The notes under the pieces are model-generated. The model did no database searches, was not told the origin of the DNA, and saw only the letters and a program-made list of their open reading frames with translations. DNA of 64,000 nucleotides from Opitutaceae bacterium (lineage in GTDB: Bacteria > Verrucomicrobiota > Verrucomicrobiia > Opitutales > Opitutaceae). The stretch spans positions 1 through 64,000 of the forward strand of contig JAEUGX010000034.1 in the NCBI GenBank assembly GCA_016795545.1, written 5' to 3'. The number at the start of each line of letters is the position of its first letter. Positions within the stretch are counted from its first letter, which is position 1. A program made the position numbers and the translations under genes. Positions 9,608-18,042 of this stretch are shown here, in pieces.

Positions 9608-10861
9608 ATGCCCCGCTTCACCTACACCGCCCGCGACGCCGCCGGGCAGACCGTGCGCGCGACGCTGGAGGCGCCGGCGCGCAAGGACGCGGTGCGGCTC
9701 CTGGCGGCCCGCGGCCTGCAGGTCGTCGACCTGGCCGAGGCCGCCGCCGCCGCACCGGCGGCCCGCAGCGCCGCGAAGGCGGCGCCGGAGCCCGCCCGGA
9801 CCGCGGGCGGCCGCGGCGCCGGCGAGCTCTCCACCCGGGAGCGCCTGCCGTTCCTCCAGGCCCTGTCCGACCTGATCGCCAGCGGGATGCCCGCGGGCGA
9901 GGCGGTCCGCCTCCTCAGCCTGCGGCTCAAGGAGCCGCGCCTGCGGCGGCTGTGCGCCAGCCTCTGGGAGCGGCTCGGCGAGGGCCTGCCCCTGTCGCAG
10001 GCCCTGGCCACGCTGCCCCAGGTGTTCGACCCGCAGACGATCAACCTCATCGCCGCCGGCGAGGCCACCGGCAACCTGAAGGAGGTCTTGCTGCGGCTCA
10101 TCCAGCATTTCACCGAGCAGAAGGAGTTGCGGCAGAAGCTGACCGCCGCCCTCGCCTACCCGGCGTTCATCTGCCTCGTCGCCATCTCCGTCATCCTCTT
10201 CTTCATCTTCTTCCTCATGCCGCGGCTGCAGGCGCTGCTGACGTCGCTCGGCGGCAAGCTGCCGTTCGCGACCCAGCTCCTGGTCGGCGTGTCGCACTTC
10301 ATGCTCAGCTACGGCGTGCTCGTGCTCGTCGCGCTGGGGTTGGGCGCGACCGCCTTCTGGCAGTGGCGCCGGACCGAGGCCGGCCGGGCCGCGACCGACG
10401 CCTGGCTGCTGCGCCTGCCGGTCGCCGGGACGTTCCTGACCAGCTCCACCGTGCACAATTTCAGCCAGACCCTCGCCGTGCTCCTGGAGAACGGCGTCAC
10501 GACCGCCGAGGCCCTGCGCATGACCGAGCGCACCCTCACCCACCGTCCGCTGCGCCGGGCGTTCGGCGAGGCCACGGACCGCGTGCTGGAGGGCGAGAAG
10601 CTCTCGCAGGCCCTGGCCCGGACCGGGTGCTTCCCCGACCTCGTGCTCGACCGCCTCGCCGTCGGCGAAAGCACCGGCAACCTCGCGCCGAGCCTCCGCG
10701 ACATCGCGCGCACCTACCAGCAGATCCTCTCCCGGCAGGTTCAGGCTTTCACGACGATCGTCTCCAGCGGCGTGCTCCTCTTTGCGTTCTCCTTCGTGGC
10801 CTTCATCGCCTACGCCATCGTGTCCGCCGTCTTCCAGGTCAGCGCGAGCTTCAAGTTTTGA
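9608..10861 (+). CDS. gspF: Type II secretion inner-membrane platform protein GspF
   Basis: The inner-membrane platform protein (PilC/GspF family, 417 residues). The N-terminal 'FTYTARDAAGQTVRATLEA' resembles the GspF N-domain start. Two repeats of the helical T2SSF domain occur at about residues 85-200 (containing 'FLQALSDLIASGMPAGEAVRLL' and 'LIAAGEATGNLKEVL') and 285-400 (containing 'FSQTLAVLLENGVTTAEALR' and 'LAVGESTGNLAPSL'). Three transmembrane segments are visible (near 185-205, 235-255 and 385-410). An Ala-rich linker lies around residues 45-75. It is the last gene of the plus-strand half of the locus and converges with gspM. Confidence 0.93.
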   Translation: MPRFTYTARDAAGQTVRATLEAPARKDAVRLLAARGLQVVDLAEAAAAAPAARSAAKAAPEPARTAGGRGAGELSTRERLPFLQALSDLIASGMPAGEAVRLLSLRLKEPRLRRLCASLWERLGEGLPLSQALATLPQVFDPQTINLIAAGEATGNLKEVLLRLIQHFTEQKELRQKLTAALAYPAFICLVAISVILFFIFFLMPRLQALLTSLGGKLPFATQLLVGVSHFMLSYGVLVLVALGLGATAFWQWRRTEAGRAATDAWLLRLPVAGTFLTSSTVHNFSQTLAVLLENGVTTAEALRMTERTLTHRPLRRAFGEATDRVLEGEKLSQALARTGCFPDLVLDRLAVGESTGNLAPSLRDIARTYQQILSRQVQAFTTIVSSGVLLFAFSFVAFIAYAIVSAVFQVSASFKF

Positions 10862-10888
10862 GGGCGGATCCGGACTCCGGCCGTTGGG

Positions 10889-10906
10889 GCCGGCCATAGG
10901 GCCGGC
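10889..10906. terminator. Hairpin between convergent gspF and gspM
   Basis: A perfect 7-bp GC stem (GCCGGCC, ATAG loop, GGCCGGC) midway in the 93-bp gap between convergent operons. There is no U-tract on either strand, so if it terminates transcription it probably needs Rho or acts as a bidirectional block. Confidence 0.4.
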
Positions 10907-10954
10907 GCGCGGGTTCCCACCGGAATCCCCTCCCCGCTCCGAACGATTCCCGCG

Positions 10955-11476
10955 TCACGGCCCCAGCTCGGCCGAGACGATGCGGAAGCTGGCGTTGATC
11001 TGGCCGGGGTTGGCCCGGTCGGCGGCGAGGGTGAACTGCTCGAGGCCGATGTAGGGGGAGCGCTGCGAAAGCGCCTCGTAGAACTTCAGCAGCGGCCCCA
11101 GCTCGGTGCGGCGGAAGTTGGCCTGCACGGTGTGGAAGGCGAACTGGCTGGTGCGCTCGGTCCGCTGGCCGCTGATGTCGGCGCTGAGCCCGGCCTGGGC
11201 GGCCAGCTCGTTGAGCTCGCCGACGAGCCGGGTGGCGTTGAGTGTGCGCGCGGGGTCGAGGTTTTTGGTGGCCGCCACCGCCTTGGCGTCGATCTCCGGG
11301 CCGTGGTCGAGCCAGACGCGCTGCGTCGCCAGCTCGGCCCGGGCGGCCCGGGCCTCCGCGAGGAAGGCCTGGGCCCGGGCGAGCCCGCGGCCGCCCCAGA
11401 TGAGCAGGGCCAGCGCGGCGAAAGCCAGCAGCAGCACCTTTTCGCGCAGCGCGCGGCCGAGGAAGAAAAGCTTCAT
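10955..11476 (-). CDS. gspM: GspM-like type II secretion protein
   Basis: A 173-residue protein from ATG 11476, overlapping the gspL-like stop by 4 nt (ATGA). It is a bitopic inner-membrane protein: a short cytoplasmic N-terminus, a TM helix at about residues 13-30 (KVLLLAFAALALLIWGGRG), a coiled-coil-like periplasmic segment (ARAQAFLAEARAARAELA) and a C-terminal alpha/beta domain with 'QRTERTSQFAFHTVQANFRR' and 'LLKFYEALSQRSPYIGLEQF'. This matches the GspM/PilO topology and its usual place after gspL. Sequence divergence makes the name rest mainly on position and topology. Confidence 0.75.
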   Translation of the reverse strand: MKLFFLGRALREKVLLLAFAALALLIWGGRGLARAQAFLAEARAARAELATQRVWLDHGPEIDAKAVAATKNLDPARTLNATRLVGELNELAAQAGLSADISGQRTERTSQFAFHTVQANFRRTELGPLLKFYEALSQRSPYIGLEQFTLAADRANPGQINASFRIVSAELGP

Positions 11477-12603
11477 GTGCCGGCCTCCGGATGCAGGGCC
11501 TCGGGCTTGAACGTCACCGTGAGCACGAACGACGTCACGCCCTCGCGCGAGCGCAGGTCGCGGGTCTCGACCCCGGCCAGCTGCGGCGAGGCCCGGAGCG
11601 CGGCTTCGTATTGCCCGACGTCGGCCGCGTTGGCGGTCTGGGCCTCGATCTCGAGCGCGAACAGCCCGGTCGTGGTGGCGCGCACGAACTGGATGGAGTT
11701 CGGACGCTGCTGGTTCACGAGGACCAGCATCTCGAACGGCATGAGCCGGCGCTCGGTCATCTCCGCGATGCGTGTGCTCAGCGACTGCGCCGTCTCGATC
11801 TTCTTGACCGCCGGCGCCTGCAGCAGCGCCTGGGCCTTCAGCCCCTTCAGCCAGAACCCGCCGCCGAACAGGGCGAGCTCCAGGAGCAGCAGGGCGGCGA
11901 GCCCGCCCAGGCACACCTGCACCGAACGCCACAGCATGAGGTCGCGCCGCAGCTCCGCCTGGCGTCCCGCCAGGAATTCCTTGTCCCGGACATCGGCGTC
12001 CCGCAGGCCGTCGCGGCCGAGGGTGAGCGCGAGCGTCCTCCGGCCGCCGGCCAGGCCGAGGCGCAGCGCGTTTCGCGCCCGGTCGAACGCCGCCTCGGCG
12101 GCGCCCGCGTATTCCTCCACCGGGGCGGAGTCCAGGCCGGTCCGCTGGCGGATTTCCGCCACCAACGCCGCGACCGCCGTCGCATCGGCCGGCCCGGCAG
12201 CCTCGCGCGCGAGCACGACCGCGGGCAGCGGGCCGGCGCCGTCCCAGGCGGCCGCCGCCAGCCCGCCGGAGGCGGTCCAGACCCGGAGGGTCGGGGTTGA
12301 CGGCGGGTTGCCCAGCAGGGCGAGGAATGCGGGCAGCACCGCGGCCGACTCGCTCCAGCCGGCCGTCTCCTCGCTGGAAAAACGCTTGCGGTAGGCGGCG
12401 TACACCAGCGCCTGGTTCCCGGCGGGCGACACGACATGGCCGTAGTACATTTGCGCGACCAGGAACGGCGACAGGCTTTCCAGGGCCAGCTCCACCTGCG
12501 GGGCCACGGCCGCGCCGGGCGCGAGGGGCACGGTGCGCACGAAAAACCGGTCCGAGGGCAGGAGGACGACCTCGCGGGCGGGCGTGGATGTGGGTTCGGG
12601 CAT
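11473..12603 (-). CDS. gspL: GspL-like type II secretion protein
   Basis: A 376-residue protein. The N-terminal ~220 residues are soluble and correspond to the actin-like cytoplasmic part of GspL/PilM, though shortened and without an obvious ATP-binding motif. A TM helix at about residues 226-248 (VCLGGLAALLLLELALFGGG) is followed by a periplasmic PilN-like domain with 'LSTRIAEMTERRLMPFEMLV' and the C-terminal strand 'VTSFVLTVTFKPE'. GspL connects the ATPase GspE to the membrane platform. It starts 1 nt after the gspK stop and overlaps gspM by 4 nt. The assignment is strong on position and topology and moderate on sequence. Confidence 0.75.
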   Translation of the reverse strand: MPEPTSTPAREVVLLPSDRFFVRTVPLAPGAAVAPQVELALESLSPFLVAQMYYGHVVSPAGNQALVYAAYRKRFSSEETAGWSESAAVLPAFLALLGNPPSTPTLRVWTASGGLAAAAWDGAGPLPAVVLAREAAGPADATAVAALVAEIRQRTGLDSAPVEEYAGAAEAAFDRARNALRLGLAGGRRTLALTLGRDGLRDADVRDKEFLAGRQAELRRDLMLWRSVQVCLGGLAALLLLELALFGGGFWLKGLKAQALLQAPAVKKIETAQSLSTRIAEMTERRLMPFEMLVLVNQQRPNSIQFVRATTTGLFALEIEAQTANAADVGQYEAALRASPQLAGVETRDLRSREGVTSFVLTVTFKPEALHPEAGT

Positions 12604-12604
12604 G

Positions 12605-13771
12605 CTAGTTTGAGCTCTCGGGCAGCGGTGCGGGCGACTCGGCGTCCTCGCGAATCTCCAACACCTTGAACGGGTAGTCCAACTTTTTGATGTCGGGCAC
12701 GGCAGTTTCAGCGGCGGAGGGAGCGGAGCCGGCGGTGGCCGCGTTGGCCTGGGCGCGGGCGGCGGCCTCCGGAGCCGCCTCGGCGACGCTGGCCCCGTTG
12801 GGGGGGGCCACGACGGCGCTGAGCCGGTACGACGCCAGGCCTTCGCGCACGGTTACGTTGACGCGCAGGGCGCGGATCTCGGCCCCGAGGCCCTGCAGGG
12901 GGGCGTTGCCGCCGAGGACGGCCGCGGCGTCGCCGGCGGAGCGGAAAAAGCCGAGTCCGCCGCCCTGGCGGTCGCGCAGCCGGAAGTCCCGGAGCGCCTG
13001 GACCTGGCCGTCGACCAGGCCGGCGGCGAGCAGAACGGCCGGAGAGGCGGCGTTGAGGTTGGTTTGGCCGAAGGAGTAAAGCGACACGTTGGCGGCGAAT
13101 TCCCGCGCCAGCGCGTTGGGCCGGCCGTTTTCGTCGAAGAGAAGGTCACGGACAACCTCGACCGACGCCAGTTCCGCATAGGAACGCAGCGGGCGGTGCG
13201 CCGCGTTGTGGGGCAGTTCCGCCCGCTCGTAGTTGCTGCCGTCCAGGTCGAGCGAGGTCGGGGCGTAATCGGTCCGCGTCCAGACCAGGAGCGCATCGGT
13301 CGCCTTCTCGGCCTCGGCCGCCCCGACGCCGAGCAGCCCGAAGATCGACTCGAGCAGGACGGGATCCGCCCGCGGCAGGGAGATCTTGCCGCTTTCGTCC
13401 TCGAAGCCGACCTCGATCCGGGTGCCCTCCGGCGGCTCGTAGCCGGCGTACGCCAGGGGGTCGTCCCAGCCCTGGGCCGGGCTGAACAAGCCGTTGTCGA
13501 TGGCCCGCATGTCCGCCAGCACGGCGAGTGTCACCTCCAGGGCCGAATAAGCCTCGCGCCGCAGCCGCGCCTGGTCGCCGGCGCGGGCGTCGGCCAGCAG
13601 TTCGGTGCCGGCCCGGCTGACGAACTTGGTCAGGAGGAAAGCCGCCAGCAGCACGGTCACCAGCACGAGCAGGATGACCGACCCCGCGGTGGGCCGCCGC
13701 GGCCAGCGGCGGCCGGGCGTGACGCGCGGGCGGGACGCCGGTCCGGACGGAATGGAGGGGACGGGGCTCAT
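12605..13771 (-). CDS. gspK: Type II secretion minor pseudopilin GspK
   Basis: A 388-residue minor pseudopilin that caps the pseudopilus tip with GspI and GspJ. The N-terminal leader is basic and ends '...PTAG|SVILLVLVTVLLAAFLL'. It lacks the Glu at mature position 5, as is normal for GspK. The globular domain contains the GspK hallmark 'IEVGFEDESGKISLPRADP' and the later helix-hairpin-helix-like 'NLNAASPAVLLAAGL'. A low-complexity Ala-rich tail (~320-360) precedes 'KKLDYPFKVLEIRED'. The start codon abuts the gspJ stop with no gap. Confidence 0.9.
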   Translation of the reverse strand: MSPVPSIPSGPASRPRVTPGRRWPRRPTAGSVILLVLVTVLLAAFLLTKFVSRAGTELLADARAGDQARLRREAYSALEVTLAVLADMRAIDNGLFSPAQGWDDPLAYAGYEPPEGTRIEVGFEDESGKISLPRADPVLLESIFGLLGVGAAEAEKATDALLVWTRTDYAPTSLDLDGSNYERAELPHNAAHRPLRSYAELASVEVVRDLLFDENGRPNALAREFAANVSLYSFGQTNLNAASPAVLLAAGLVDGQVQALRDFRLRDRQGGGLGFFRSAGDAAAVLGGNAPLQGLGAEIRALRVNVTVREGLASYRLSAVVAPPNGASVAEAAPEAAARAQANAATAGSAPSAAETAVPDIKKLDYPFKVLEIREDAESPAPLPESSN

Positions 13772-14425
13772 CTAGAATGCCGGCAGCGCCGAGGTGGGGG
13801 CCGGCAGGGCCACGGTGGTTTCCGCGGTCATCTTGCCATGGACGAAGCGCAGCGTGATCCGCTGCGGCGCCTGCCAGCGGCCCTCCCGGTCCTGCTGGAG
13901 CCGGGTTTGGTTCTGCCACGATTTGAAATCCGCCTGGTAGTAGTCGTACGTGAGCGAGACGCCGAACGGCGACAGCACCGTGACGCGCGGGGGATCCTCC
14001 TCGAACCGGGTCTCCAGGCGCGAATGCCAGTAGAGCAGCAGGCCGCGTCCGTCCTGGGCGGCGAGGGAGCAGACCACGTCCGGCAGCGGAGCGCGCGGCC
14101 ACGGCAGCACGCGGTCCCCGTCCGGCAGATCGAAGGTGAGCAGCCGCTCGCGCGACCCGTTTTCCAGGCGGATCTCCTGCGCGGAGACCGGGGCGCCGCC
14201 GCCGCCCAACGCCCCGGGAGTGAGCGCGGCCCGGCGCAGGAGCCCCTCCACGTGCCGGGTTACGGCCCGCACGTGCTGGTCGAAGAGCCGCTGCTCCCCG
14301 TTGCGGCCCCAGATCTCGCCCATCGAGAAGATGAAGACGTTCATCGCCAGCAGCAGGCCGCCCAGCAGCGCCACTGCCAGCACGATCTCGACCAAGGTGA
14401 AGGCCCGGAGGCGGCGCGGCTTCAT
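13772..14425 (-). CDS. gspJ: Type II secretion minor pseudopilin GspJ
   Basis: A 217-residue pseudopilin from ATG 14425. The leader 'MKPRRLRA|FTLVEIVLAVALLGGLLLAM' has the prepilin peptidase site before F1 and Glu at position 5. The remainder is a globular domain with 'RLFDQHVRAVTRHVEGLLRRA' and late strands 'RLLTFDLPDGDRVLPW' and 'SLTYDYYQADFKSW'. It overlaps the gspI stop by 4 nt (ATGA) and is immediately followed by gspK. Assignment to GspJ follows from position (H-I-J-K order) and length. Confidence 0.85.
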   Translation of the reverse strand: MKPRRLRAFTLVEIVLAVALLGGLLLAMNVFIFSMGEIWGRNGEQRLFDQHVRAVTRHVEGLLRRAALTPGALGGGGAPVSAQEIRLENGSRERLLTFDLPDGDRVLPWPRAPLPDVVCSLAAQDGRGLLLYWHSRLETRFEEDPPRVTVLSPFGVSLTYDYYQADFKSWQNQTRLQQDREGRWQAPQRITLRFVHGKMTAETTVALPAPTSALPAF

Positions 14426-14877
14426 CGGGCCCGGCTCCTCTCGCTGCGCTCCCGGCTGGCCTGGCGCAGCTTGTCCCGCGTCGCCGCGTCGGACCAGGTC
14501 GGCCGCAGCAGCGGGAAGGTTTCCTCGCGCACCCACGGGTCGCGGGCCGCGGGGTCGCGGATCTCGCAGCGGAACCTGACCGTGAACAGGTCGGCCACCG
14601 CCGCCTCGTCGACCTTCGCCTCCCACCGCGCCGTGCGGCCGCCGGGCAGGTTCAGCTCGCCGCCGTCCTCGACCACGGCGCGGTCGGGCTCGCCCATGAC
14701 GGTGGAGCGGACAAAGCGCACGTCCGCCTCATTGGCCTGGCGGCGAGCCACGGAATCGTAGCTGGTCAGGACGTTCACGTAGGTCGCCCCGAGCACGATC
14801 GCCGCGACGGCGAACATGCCGAGGCTGACGAGCACCTCGATCAGGGTGAAGGCGCGCTGCCGCCGGGTTCCGCTCAC
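14422..14877 (-). CDS. gspI: Type II secretion minor pseudopilin GspI
   Basis: A 151-residue pseudopilin. It uses a GTG start at 14877 that overlaps the gspH stop (GTGA). The leader is short and basic, ending 'QRA|FTLIEVLVSLGMFAVAA', with the prepilin cleavage site and Glu5. The C-terminal half contains 'RWEAKVDEAAVADLFTVRFR', fitting the small GspI/PulI fold. It is embedded in the tightly overlapping gsp operon. It could be called GspV-like in some schemes; order supports GspI. Confidence 0.82.
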   Translation of the reverse strand: MSGTRRQRAFTLIEVLVSLGMFAVAAIVLGATYVNVLTSYDSVARRQANEADVRFVRSTVMGEPDRAVVEDGGELNLPGGRTARWEAKVDEAAVADLFTVRFRCEIRDPAARDPWVREETFPLLRPTWSDAATRDKLRQASRERSERSRAR

Positions 14878-15416
14878 GGCCGGGCCTCCGCCTGCGCGAT
14901 CAGCGGGGCGCAGGTCCACGGGTCGTAGGCGGTCACCCGGGCCGGGCCGGGGCCCACCCGGAGCTGGAGCCGGAAACGGTCGCAGCAGCCGTCGGGATAA
15001 AAACACACGAGCGGCACCTCCTCGGTTTCGAGCAGCACGCCCCCGACCAGGACGCTCGCCCCGCCCTCCCGGGCCCGCAGGAACTGCACGGCCGCGCCCC
15101 CGGGCAGGAGCCGCTCGCGCGGCGCGGAACCCGCGTCCCAGACCAGCGCCTTGCGTTCCCGGTCGAAGCGCAGGTAGACGGTCTGGTTTCCCGTCAGGGC
15201 CTGTTCCCGCGCGGCGTTGATGACGTCGCGCACGACCTGGTCGGGCTCCTGCTCGTCCATCGAGCGCAGGAGCGAGTTGATCCCGGGCAGCAGCATGGCG
15301 GCCAGCAGCGCGATGATCGCCAGGACCAGCAGCAGCTCGACCAGCGAAAACCCCGCCCGATCCGGGCGACGGCGGCGCGGCTCCCGGGCGCCCCGTCTTT
15401 CTGCCCACCCGTTCAC
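14874..15416 (-). CDS. gspH: Type II secretion minor pseudopilin GspH
   Basis: A 180-residue pseudopilin with a long basic leader (about 21 residues) and the processing site 'DRAG|FSLVELLLVLAIIALLAAM', with Glu5. A GspH-like beta domain follows, with 'VINAAREQALTGNQTVYLRFD' corresponding to the conserved segment after the N-terminal helix. The C-terminal portion contains three Cys (CFYPDGCC) that could form a disulphide or bind metal. The start codon overlaps the gspG stop (ATGA) and the stop overlaps gspI (GTGA). Confidence 0.88.
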   Translation of the reverse strand: MNGWAERRGAREPRRRRPDRAGFSLVELLLVLAIIALLAAMLLPGINSLLRSMDEQEPDQVVRDVINAAREQALTGNQTVYLRFDRERKALVWDAGSAPRERLLPGGAAVQFLRAREGGASVLVGGVLLETEEVPLVCFYPDGCCDRFRLQLRVGPGPARVTAYDPWTCAPLIAQAEARP

Positions 15417-15850
15417 CAGTTGCCGATATCGTCCGCCGTGCCCTCGGTCTTGTCGGGACCCTTCGACAGCACGTCGTAGCCTTCCTTGTTCTTGGTGCCG
15501 GGGTAGCGGTAAAGGTACGGCTCGCCCCAGGGATCAACGGGCAGCCGGCCGCCGGGGGCCTCGATGTAGGGCCCGCGCCAGCGCTCGGCCCGGTTGGCGG
15601 GGGCGGACACGAGAGCCTGCAGGCCCTCGGCGGTGGTCGGGAAACTGCCGGTGTCGATGTTGTAGCGGGTGAGCGGCAGCTTGAGCGATTCGGTGACGAA
15701 GATGCGGGCCACGGCCTGCTGGCTGTTGCCGAAAATCTTGTCGCTATTGCTGATCGCGAGGCCGGCGAGCATGGCCAGGATGCCGAGGACGACCATGAGT
15801 TCGACGACCGTGAAGCCGGCCTGGGGCGAAGGATGGCGGAGCTTTGTCAT
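15413..15850 (-). CDS. gspG: Type II secretion major pseudopilin GspG
   Basis: The major subunit of the pseudopilus, 145 residues. The leader ends 'PQAG|FTVVELMVVLGILAMLAG', with the prepilin peptidase site and Glu5. The GspG signature follows: 'LPLTRYNIDTGSFPTTAEGLQALV', 'WRGPYIEAPGGRLPVDPWG', and the C-terminal calcium-site region 'YDVLSKGPDKTEGTADDIGNW'. Start ATG 15850 is 6 nt after the stop of the GspC-like gene. No prepilin peptidase gene is seen in the window, so processing must rely on one elsewhere. Confidence 0.96.
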   Translation of the reverse strand: MTKLRHPSPQAGFTVVELMVVLGILAMLAGLAISNSDKIFGNSQQAVARIFVTESLKLPLTRYNIDTGSFPTTAEGLQALVSAPANRAERWRGPYIEAPGGRLPVDPWGEPYLYRYPGTKNKEGYDVLSKGPDKTEGTADDIGNW

Positions 15851-15856
15851 GGGAAA

Positions 15857-16480
15857 TCAGTTGCGGTTCTGCGGACGGCCCTGGTTCGTCCCCGGGGCCG
15901 CCGCGGGATTGTTCTGCTGCTGGCGCAGGGCGCGGCGACGGCGGATCTCCTCGGCGACCGCGGAAAGCCGCGCCGCCTCCTCGGTGCTGGCCATGACGGG
16001 GCCTTGCGAGTTCGGCCCGGCCACCGGCACGGGACCGGCCGTGCCGGGAAGGTTCACCGGCTGCGGGCCGCTGTCGCCGGGATTGGGCGGCCCTGGCCGC
16101 GGCTGCACCGGCCGCAGCGCGACGATCTTCGCCTGCTTGAGCGGCAGGTTCAGGGTCCGGCCCTGGTATTCCACGGTTACGGTCGCCTTGTCCCCGTCGA
16201 AGGCCTGCACCTTGAAGGGCCGGCCCGACTCGTTGAGCCCGACCCACTGGGAGGAGCGGGAGGAGGCCTCGTAAAGGCTGAAAAACGGCTCGCCGCGGTC
16301 GACAAACATGCCGCGAAACTCGAGCGGGGTTTCGGCTTTCGGACCACTTTGGGGCGCCGCCGTCCCCTGGAATGGCGAATTCTGCAGCAGGCTGTCCAAA
16401 GCGACCGGAGCCGCCTCACCGATGGCGGGCTGGACGGATGCGGACAGAAGCAAAACGACTGGGCAAAGGCGGCGCATCAT
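15857..16480 (-). CDS. GspC/PilP-like periplasmic protein, first gene of minus gsp operon
   Basis: A 207-residue exported protein starting at ATG 16480. A hydrophobic N-terminus (LCPVVLLLSASVQPAIGEA) looks like a signal peptide rather than the single TM anchor of classical GspC. The central domain (~55-120) has 'LEFRGMFVDRGEPFFSLYEASSRSSQWVGL' split by turns and 'ATVTVEYQGRTLNLPL', a pattern like the GspC homology region/PilP beta domain that contacts the secretin N0 domain. The C-terminal ~80 residues are Pro/Gly/Gln-rich and probably disordered. Its position before gspG and the lack of another gspC support a GspC role; that is inference. Confidence 0.6.
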   Translation of the reverse strand: MMRRLCPVVLLLSASVQPAIGEAAPVALDSLLQNSPFQGTAAPQSGPKAETPLEFRGMFVDRGEPFFSLYEASSRSSQWVGLNESGRPFKVQAFDGDKATVTVEYQGRTLNLPLKQAKIVALRPVQPRPGPPNPGDSGPQPVNLPGTAGPVPVAGPNSQGPVMASTEEAARLSAVAEEIRRRRALRQQQNNPAAAPGTNQGRPQNRN

Positions 16481-16600
16481 ACCGGCGGAAAAGTAGTGGC
16501 CAAGGGGGATTCCGCAATGCCTAAGCCGTAAAGATAACTGGATAAATCTCGCGCGGACCTCGCAACCTTGCTGGATTGCGGACGTCAAAATTGTCCGCCC

Positions 16601-17602
16601 ATGCGACGCTTCGCCCTGCCCCTCGCCCTCCTTCTCCTGCTCGGTGCCGCCGGCTTCGGGGTCGCGGAGCTCAACGAGGTCAAAAAACTGCGAGAAACGC
16701 TTGCCGGCCTGGATCAGGAGCGGGAGGCCCTGCGCAAGCGGGTCTGGGAGCTGCAGAAGCTCAACGGCGACCTCGCCGCCCGGCTCGATCGCGGCGCCCG
16801 GACCCCGAACGGCGGTGAGGACGCCTCCGAGCCGCCGCCGGCCCCGGAAGCCGGCACCACGGCCGACGCCCGCACCCGCGGCCGACCTGAGGGCGGTCGA
16901 CTGGCCGCCGCCCTGGGCAGTCCCGAAGTGCAGCGCCTGATGGCCATGCAACACCGGGCGGCGCTCGACGGACGTTATGCGGCCCTTTTCCGGTCGCTGA
17001 ATCTCAGCCCGGCCGATCTGGAGAAATTCAAGAACCTGCTCGTCGACAAACAAGCCTCCGTCAGCGACGTGATGGCCGCCGCGCGTGCCGAGGGGCTCGA
17101 CCCGCGGACCAATCGCGACGAGATCCGCGCGCTCATGCAGACCACCCAGGAGGAGATCGATGAATCCATCCGCGCCACCCTGGGAGATGCCGCCTACGCC
17201 GAGTACAAGAACTACGAAGCCACCCTGCCCCAGCGGGCAATCGTCGACCAGCTGGCGCAGCGCCTGAGTTATTCCTCCACGCCCCTGAACGACTCCCAGT
17301 CCCAGCAATTGATCGCCCTCCTCGCCGCCGCAAACCCCGGCAAGGTCAACGCCGGCCGCACGGGCAACGTGATGCTGCAGGCCTTCGCCGGCCGCGGTGC
17401 GCAGGTGATGGGTGGCGGCACCACGATCAGCGACTCGGTCATAGCCCAGGCACAGGGTGTCCTCACCCCCCAACAGCTTTCCGCACTGCAAAGCCTCCAA
17501 CAGGAACAACAAGCCAGCGCCCAGCTGCTGCAGGAGCTGCGCAATAACCGCGGCAAAGGCGGGCTGCTCCCCGCAGTCAGCATTGCCCCGGGCGGAAATT
17601 AA
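16601..17602 (+). CDS. Exported coiled-coil hypothetical protein
   Basis: A 333-residue protein from ATG 16601, divergent from the gsp minus operon (120 bp between starts). It has a signal peptide or membrane anchor (MRRFALPLALLLLLGAAGFG), then a coiled-coil (VKKLRETLAGLDQEREALRKRV and continuing to ~60), a Pro/Gly-rich linker (~70-105) and a helical domain with 'LFRSLNLSPADLEKFKNLLVDKQ' and 'TQEEIDESIRATLGDAAYAEYKNYE'. That pattern is shared with many Verrucomicrobiota periplasmic proteins of unknown function. The C-terminus is Gln-rich helical (LTPQQLSALQSLQQEQQ). No enzymatic motif is seen. A link to the secretion system is suggested only by position. Confidence 0.7.
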   Translation: MRRFALPLALLLLLGAAGFGVAELNEVKKLRETLAGLDQEREALRKRVWELQKLNGDLAARLDRGARTPNGGEDASEPPPAPEAGTTADARTRGRPEGGRLAAALGSPEVQRLMAMQHRAALDGRYAALFRSLNLSPADLEKFKNLLVDKQASVSDVMAAARAEGLDPRTNRDEIRALMQTTQEEIDESIRATLGDAAYAEYKNYEATLPQRAIVDQLAQRLSYSSTPLNDSQSQQLIALLAAANPGKVNAGRTGNVMLQAFAGRGAQVMGGGTTISDSVIAQAQGVLTPQQLSALQSLQQEQQASAQLLQELRNNRGKGGLLPAVSIAPGGN

Positions 17603-18042
17603 GCCGATACAGGCTTATACAGCCGAAGCGATAATCCACTCGGGCGTGCCGCCAGCAGGAGTCTGACCATTTCCCAGAGAGGATCAGCCTCGGCCGATCT
17701 CTGCCTCCCGGGCAGGGGGGCTACGGGGAGAAAAGGGAAACCGCGGACGGCACGAAAGGACATGAAGGGTGGAAATCTTTTCCTGTTTTTCTGAGTTCTC
17801 CATCCCTTTAACTACGGCCCCCTAGACGTAACGTGCACTTCCCCGCTACTCGGTGTCTGCCTGCGAGAGCCTCTCCCTCCCCTGTAGATTGCTTATAAGA
17901 CGACGGCGGGTTCAGCCGAGCGGCGGATAATAAATACCTTCGGCCTATGCGCTCCCTTGATTAAGGAGGCACGGTTCTATTAGAGTTTATTTGATTTTAG
18001 TCGCCTCCCCGGCAACCCAAACCTGTCGGCATTCATCCCATC
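17603..18042. other. 440-bp intergenic region at lower-GC boundary
   Basis: No gene is seen here. It holds a degenerate A/G-rich segment around 17740-17790 (CGCGGACGGCACGAAAGG followed by related units). This resembles the degenerate 'CACGAAGGACACGAAGG'-type intergenic repeats common in Verrucomicrobiota and Planctomycetota. An AAGGAGG sequence at 17963-17969 is not followed by a start codon at a usable distance. GC content drops here and stays lower through about 25.7 kb. Confidence 0.5.

Noticed and set aside
10961..12394. Plus-strand open frames across the gspL/gspM region
   Set aside because: They overlap well-supported minus-strand genes with linked 4-nt overlaps; the plus translations are Arg/Ser/Ala-rich shadows.
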